A DNA stretch of 56,011 nt from Betaproteobacteria bacterium (GTDB lineage: Bacteria > Pseudomonadota > Gammaproteobacteria > Burkholderiales > SG8-41), in assembly GCA_028291945.1 (NCBI GenBank), contig JAQGNH010000492.1:1-56011 (forward strand), given 5' to 3'. The position numbers and the translations under genes were made by a program. Position 1 is the stretch's first letter. Every line of letters starts with the position of its first letter. Positions 52,193 through 56,011 of this stretch are shown one piece after another. A model generated the notes under the pieces. The model saw only the letters and a program-made list of their open reading frames with translations. It had not been told where the DNA came from and searched no databases.

Positions 52193-53578
52193 ATGAAAAG
52201 CGAAGCGTTACCCTCTGAGAGTCCCGCATTACGGCTGATCGAGTTCTGGCAGTCGCCTCGACTCGCGATTCCGCCTGCCGTTATAGAACGCGCGAAGCAG
52301 TGCCTGCTCGATGCGCTCGGCTGTGGTCTGTTCGGATCCCGGCAGGTGTGGGGCGAGATCATGAGGGACGAGGTGTGCGCGGACGGTTCTTCAGGGCCGT
52401 GCACGCTGCTCGGGTCCACCACCACGGTTGCCGCGCCGCAGGCCGCGCTTTGCAATGGCACTTCGATGCACGGCTTCGAGCTCGACGATCTCTTGCCGGC
52501 TTCGATCATTCATCCGGGCACCGTCATCATCCCGGCGGTATTGGCGGCGGCTGAAGCCTCGAACGCGAGCGGAGCGATGCTGTTGCGTGGCATCGTCGCG
52601 GGATATGAGTCGATGTCGCGGTTGAGCATGGCGCTCGGTCTCGAGCCGTCCCACCGCGGCTTTCACAAAACGAGCGTCGTGGGCCCGGTCGCTGCGGCGA
52701 TTGCATGCGGCGTGGTTTCCCAGCTTAGCCCCGAACAGATGATCTGGGCCGCGGGACTTGCGTGCTCTACCTCGTCCGGAATCAAGAGCTTTGCGGGCGG
52801 CAGCGGTGCAGGAATGGTGAAACGCATGCACGCGGGGCGTGCAGCGGAAGCGGGGGTGCGCATGAGCCGTCTCGCGCAGCGCGGCTTCAGCGCGCCGCGC
52901 GCAGCGATCGACGGACACTATGGTCTCCTCGAAGTGTATGCGGGCGAATCGGTCCAGCTGCAGCATCTTTCCGCCGGCCTCGGCGAAGAGTGGGCGATGG
53001 ACGGATTGTGGGTAAAGGTCTATCCGATCTGCGGCTGGATACAGGGCGTGGTGCAATTACTCACGGTTATGCGCGGAGGCGCGCCGGTCGCACTCGATCG
53101 AGTACGCAAAGTGATCGTCGGAACCAGCGCGTTCGCAGTGAAGAACAATGCCAATCCCGCGCCATCCGATACCATGGACGCGCAATACAGCATTCCCTAT
53201 TGCGTGGCGGTTGCGCTCAGCGGAGACCCGAGCGATCCCAACGAGTTCTGCGCGCCGGCGATCCACGATCCTGCCCGCCGCGCCTTTGCGCAGCACGTCG
53301 AGCTGCGCCTGGATCCAGAGAGCGAAGCCGTGTATCCAGCGCGATTCGGCTCGCGCGTGGAGCTTCATTTGGACAACGCAGAGGTGAAGCATGCGGCAAC
53401 GCTCGATCCGCACGGCACCGCCGCCGATCCCTGCACAGAGCAGGAGCTGATCGCGAAATTCAAACAGCTCGCCGCATTGTCCGCTGCTCGTGTCCCGGCA
53501 TCTGCGGTGATCGAGGCCGTGTCGCGGCTCGACGAAGCGCCGTCGGTCCGCGATCTGACGGCATTGCTGCGGGTTTAG
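52193..53578 (+). CDS. MmgE/PrpD-family protein
   Basis: 461 aa, normal for the family. N-terminal helical domain with AKQCLLDALGCGLFGSRQVWGE, then NGTSMHGFELDDLLPASIIHPG (the HGFELDD motif near the active site), VVGPVAAAIACGVVS and MHAGRAAEAGVRMSRLAQRGF; the C-terminal lid includes VKVYPICGWIQG. Members dehydrate 2-methylcitrate, or act on cis-aconitate and itaconate-like compounds. The usual neighbours prpB and prpC are absent, so methylcitrate is not assured. Part of the plus-strand organic-acid run; a chimeric remnant follows 20 bases later. Confidence 0.92.
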   Translation: MKSEALPSESPALRLIEFWQSPRLAIPPAVIERAKQCLLDALGCGLFGSRQVWGEIMRDEVCADGSSGPCTLLGSTTTVAAPQAALCNGTSMHGFELDDLLPASIIHPGTVIIPAVLAAAEASNASGAMLLRGIVAGYESMSRLSMALGLEPSHRGFHKTSVVGPVAAAIACGVVSQLSPEQMIWAAGLACSTSSGIKSFAGGSGAGMVKRMHAGRAAEAGVRMSRLAQRGFSAPRAAIDGHYGLLEVYAGESVQLQHLSAGLGEEWAMDGLWVKVYPICGWIQGVVQLLTVMRGGAPVALDRVRKVIVGTSAFAVKNNANPAPSDTMDAQYSIPYCVAVALSGDPSDPNEFCAPAIHDPARRAFAQHVELRLDPESEAVYPARFGSRVELHLDNAEVKHAATLDPHGTAADPCTEQELIAKFKQLAALSAARVPASAVIEAVSRLDEAPSVRDLTALLRV

Positions 53579-53598
53579 GCCGCTTGCGGAAAGAGAAC

Positions 53599-54327
53599 AT
53601 GCTGCACGAATTGCGGTTCTACGAAATCGGCGGGACGCGTTGCGGATTACATCAATCATGCCGGTGAAGTCGCGGTGCCGTTTCGAGGCGATCGCTACGG
53701 CAAGTTGCTGGGTTTCTGGTCGTGCGAGATCGGCGCGGTCAATTGCGTGTTCAATCTGTGGGAACACGAGAGCGTCGCAACCCGCGAAGCACTTCGCATC
53801 GAGCTTCAGAAACAGGACGTCTGGCCGGCAACGGTTCCGGCAATCATCTGGTGACGGAGGTGTTCGCGAACGCGGCAGGCTTGCAGATGGAGCACGTGCC
53901 CTATAAGTGCGCCGGTGCCTTCATGACCGATCTCGCGGGCGGACGCCTCACCTTTGTGTTCGCAACCATTCCGGCATCCCACCCTTTCATCACGAGTGGA
54001 CGCGTGAAAGCGCTGGCCGTGAGCAGCCTGAAGCGCAGCAGCACGCTGCCGGACGTGCCGACCATCGCCGAATCCGCGATACCCGGCTTCGACGTGAACA
54101 CCTGGCTTGGCGCTTTCGTCCCGACCGGCACGCCGGCTAAAGTCGTGCAGCGGCTGAACGCCGCGATCGTCAGCGCCTTGCAACTCGGCGAGGTACGCGA
54201 GCGCCTGAAGACGCTGGGTGGGGAGCTGGTTGGCAGCAGCCCGACCGAGCTCGCCAGCTATCTCAAATCGGAGCTGTCCCGCTGGGTCACGCTCGCGAAG
54301 ACCGTCAAGTTCGAGGTTTCGAACTAG
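53599..54327 (+). pseudogene. Chimeric remnant: NIPSNAP domain joined to the latter half of a Bug (copy 2)
   Basis: ATG 53599 opens LHELRFYEI, then after a frame slip near 53630 the text is GRVADYINHAGEVAVPFRGD, GKLLGFWSCEIGAVNCVFNL and WEHESVATREALRIELQKQDVW, a NIPSNAP-type dimeric barrel. At about 53820 it switches to Bug sequence in yet another frame: GNGSGNHLVTEVFANAAGL, MEHVPYKCAG, LPDVPTIAESAIPGFD and LASYLKSELSRWVTLAKTVK, to the stop at 54325. The signal peptide and first half of the bug are missing. The Bug part alone is open for 201 codons from 53722. Confidence 0.88.
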
Positions 54328-54342
54328 CGTCGCGTCCGCGAC

Positions 54343-54469
54343 ACGATGCCCGAGGCATCGTCATTCTGGACAAGCCAGCAAGGGCACGATCCAGAATGCT
54401 TTTAATTTCGACGGGGTTCAAGATAGATCCTGGCGTACGCCAGGAAGACGTCATGCGCCAGGAAGACGT
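54343..54469. repeat. Hairpins and an 18-base direct repeat downstream of the second chimera
   Basis: ACGATGCC/GGCATCGT (54343-54361) is a perfect 8-bp stem with a 3-base loop; CATTCTGGA is complemented at 54390. CCTGGCGTACGCCAGG (54429-54444) is a perfect 16-base palindrome, and CGCCAGGAAGACGT occurs twice, 18 bases apart (54438 and 54456). No gene is seen in 54328-54529. Confidence 0.6.
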
Positions 54470-54529
54470 TATTGATCGAATCAGAGGGACAGCAAACTAG
54501 CAGCCCTATGGAAATCTTCGCGTGAGCGA

Positions 54530-55507
54530 TCAAAGAGACCCTTTGATTCCTGCGCTCTCGATCACCTTGTTATATTTAGCCGTCTCACGTTTGAGGAATT
54601 GCGTGAACTGCTCCGGCGTGCTCGCTACCACGCTCATGCCGTCGTCGGCGAGGCGCTGCTTGAGATCCGGCAGATTCAGTATCCGCGCGACTTCCTGCTG
54701 AAGCTTTACTACGGTTTCTCGAGGGGTCGCAGCAGGGACGAGCAGACCGTACCAGTTCGTCATGTCGAAGCCCGGCAAACCAGCTTCTCCGATCGCCGGC
54801 AGGTTCGGTGCGATGGGGGAGCGGTCTGGGCTCGTCACACCGAGCGCGCGCAGGCGGTTTGCCTTGATGAGCGGCAGGCTTTGCAGGATATTCATGAAGT
54901 ACACAGGGACCTGTCCGCTCAGCACGTCCGCAATCGCGGCGCCCGATCCCTTGTACGGAATGTGCGTGATCCTGATCCCACTCATGCTGTTGAAGAGCTC
55001 GAGGCTCAGGTGCGGCAGCGAGCCGTTTCCGGCCGAGCCGCAGTTGATTGCGGCAGGCTGCGACTTCGCGAGCGCTATCAACTCCCTGATGGTTTTGGCG
55101 GGCAGGGAGGGATGTACGACCAGAACGAGCGGCCCCGACGCGAGGTGAGAGACCGGCGCAAGCTCGCGCGTCTGATCGTACGGCAGGTTCTTATAGAGCG
55201 CAGGGTTGGCGGCATACCCAGCGGGCACCACGAGCATCGTGTGGCCGTCCGGCGGGGCTTTCGCAACGTAGGCGGCGCCTATCGTACCGTTAGCGCCCGC
55301 GCGATTGTCGACGATCGCCGGTTGCCCGTGACGTTCGGTGAGCTTCTGTGCAATCGCGCGGCCGAGAATGTCCGTGCCGCCACCCGGTGGATACGGCGCC
55401 ACGATACGCACTGCGCCGGATGGAAAGTTCTGCGCGTACACGAGCGGTGCACCGGTGCTCGATGCAGCGGCACACAAAATGGAAATGAACTTCCAGCGGC
55501 GACTCAT
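54530..55507 (-). CDS. Bug/TctC-family receptor
   Basis: 325 aa. Signal peptide to about residue 26 (AAASSTGAPLVYAQ), then NFPSGAVRIVAPYPPGGGTDILGR, where FPSGAVR replaces the common YPxKPxR. Next: DNRAGANGTIGAA, PDGHTMLVV, GSAGNGSLPHLSLEL, HIPYKGSGAA and APNLPAIGEAGLPGFD. It is divergent from the DUF427 gene and converges on the second chimeric remnant. Ligand unknown. Confidence 0.93.
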   Translation of the reverse strand: MSRRWKFISILCAAASSTGAPLVYAQNFPSGAVRIVAPYPPGGGTDILGRAIAQKLTERHGQPAIVDNRAGANGTIGAAYVAKAPPDGHTMLVVPAGYAANPALYKNLPYDQTRELAPVSHLASGPLVLVVHPSLPAKTIRELIALAKSQPAAINCGSAGNGSLPHLSLELFNSMSGIRITHIPYKGSGAAIADVLSGQVPVYFMNILQSLPLIKANRLRALGVTSPDRSPIAPNLPAIGEAGLPGFDMTNWYGLLVPAATPRETVVKLQQEVARILNLPDLKQRLADDGMSVVASTPEQFTQFLKRETAKYNKVIESAGIKGSL

Positions 55508-55682
55508 AGAATGGCTTTCGGTATTCGGTTTACCTTCGCAAACGTTCTGCCATGCGCCCCAGTGACGGCGTCACTGTCGACGTGTATTCTCCCCTGAGGC
55601 AGGGATGATCACTCGAATCGCTCATGCTGGACTCGGATCGGGGCCATTGTAGCTGCGCTACCATTCGAACGAAGGATACTGA

Positions 55683-55973
55683 ATGCCAAGAGCCGTCTGG
55701 AACGGCGCCACGATCGCGGAAGCGCCGCGCGATGCAATCGAGGTGGTCGAGGGCAACGTCTATTTTCCGGCTGATTCGGTCCGGCGCGAGCACTTGCAGT
55801 CGAGCGATACTCACACCGTGTGCGGCTGGAAAGGCACGGCCAGTTACTATCACGTCGTGGTCGAGAACGAGATCAATCGTGACGCCGCTTGGTATTACCC
55901 CGAGCCGAAGGATGCTGCGCGCAATATCGCAGAACGTGTGGCGTTCTGGAAAGGCGTGACGGTCGAACCGTAA
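55683..55973 (+). CDS. DUF427-family protein
   Basis: 96 aa starting PRAVWNGATIAEAPRDAIEV, with the family phrase SSDTHTVCGWKGTASYYHVVV and AAWYYPEPKDAARNIAERVAFWKGV. Single-domain member; structural work on the family shows a small beta fold of unknown role. The ATG at 55683 lies about 175 bases from the divergent bug start. Confidence 0.92.
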   Translation: MPRAVWNGATIAEAPRDAIEVVEGNVYFPADSVRREHLQSSDTHTVCGWKGTASYYHVVVENEINRDAAWYYPEPKDAARNIAERVAFWKGVTVEP

Positions 55974-56011
55974 TCCGTCGCTCGCCGCGGCCGCTCGACA
56001 CCGCCGCCGCA

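Noticed and set aside
1-56011. tRNA, rRNA, prophage, transposase, toxin-antitoxin or defence genes
   Set aside because: I looked on both strands and found no cloverleaf, integrase, capsid, transposase or known defence motif.

Overview
The window looks like a chromosomal segment of a Burkholderiales-type betaproteobacterium. It is GC-rich, and its most conspicuous content is a very large set of Bug/TctC-type periplasmic binding proteins, a family massively expanded in that order. The other genes (OMPLA, DHA2 efflux pair, CspA, LeuCD-like hydratase, CocE, MmgE/PrpD, DUF427) fit the same origin. The taxonomic call is inference; no rRNA, tRNA or marker gene settles it. I count 13 apparently intact bug genes and four degraded bug pieces in 56 kb. 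No TctA/TctB membrane subunits are present.

Layout. 1-1.5 kb: start of a sensor kinase, its OmpR-type regulator and a small lipoprotein. 1.6-8.1 kb: three Bugs (one in an operon with a TauD-like dioxygenase), a Gfo/Idh oxidoreductase and a frameshifted C45 acyltransferase/peptidase. 8.1-12.9 kb: CspA with a hairpin leader, a RimK-like ATP-grasp enzyme and an EmrAB-type efflux pair. 13.1-17.5 kb: a ThDP enzyme, an RDD membrane protein and a CocE-type hydrolase. 17.9-29.0 kb: a catabolic operon (ADP-forming acyl-CoA synthetase, carboxyltransferase, Bug, two SMP-30 lactonase-like proteins, Bug) followed by three more Bugs. 29.0-30.8 kb: a K+ channel, a Gln/Gly-rich low-complexity protein and a frameshifted hemerythrin. 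30.9-37.5 kb: a CCG-domain Fe-S protein, a signalling cluster (cyclase-PEGA protein, TPR-like lipoprotein, Ser/Thr kinase), a nitronate monooxygenase-like protein and OMPLA. 37.7-42.2 kb: CoA ligase, SMP-30, PhyH dioxygenase and Bug. 42.5-46.3 kb: hemerythrin, then Bug-leuC-leuD on the minus strand. 46.5-54.3 kb: a plus-strand run of two LDH2-type dehydrogenases, a racemase-fold protein, two Bugs, MmgE/PrpD and two chimeric NIPSNAP/Bug remnants. 54.5-56 kb: Bug and DUF427.

The enzymes around the Bugs act on hydroxy-acids, dicarboxylates or CoA esters (hydratase/isomerase, dehydrogenase, racemase fold, PrpD, CoA ligases, lactonases). I read most of the window as a set of small organic-acid scavenging cassettes, each with its own receptor. 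No substrate can be assigned from sequence alone.

Two further themes stand out. One is gene-family birth and death: two separate NIPSNAP-to-Bug fusions, an N-terminal and a C-terminal bug scrap, and two single-base frameshifts. The other is short intergenic repeat families, some in inverted pairs like REPINs or MITEs. One such pair separates leuC from leuD. I saw no CRISPR array, prophage, transposase gene, defence system or biosynthetic cluster.
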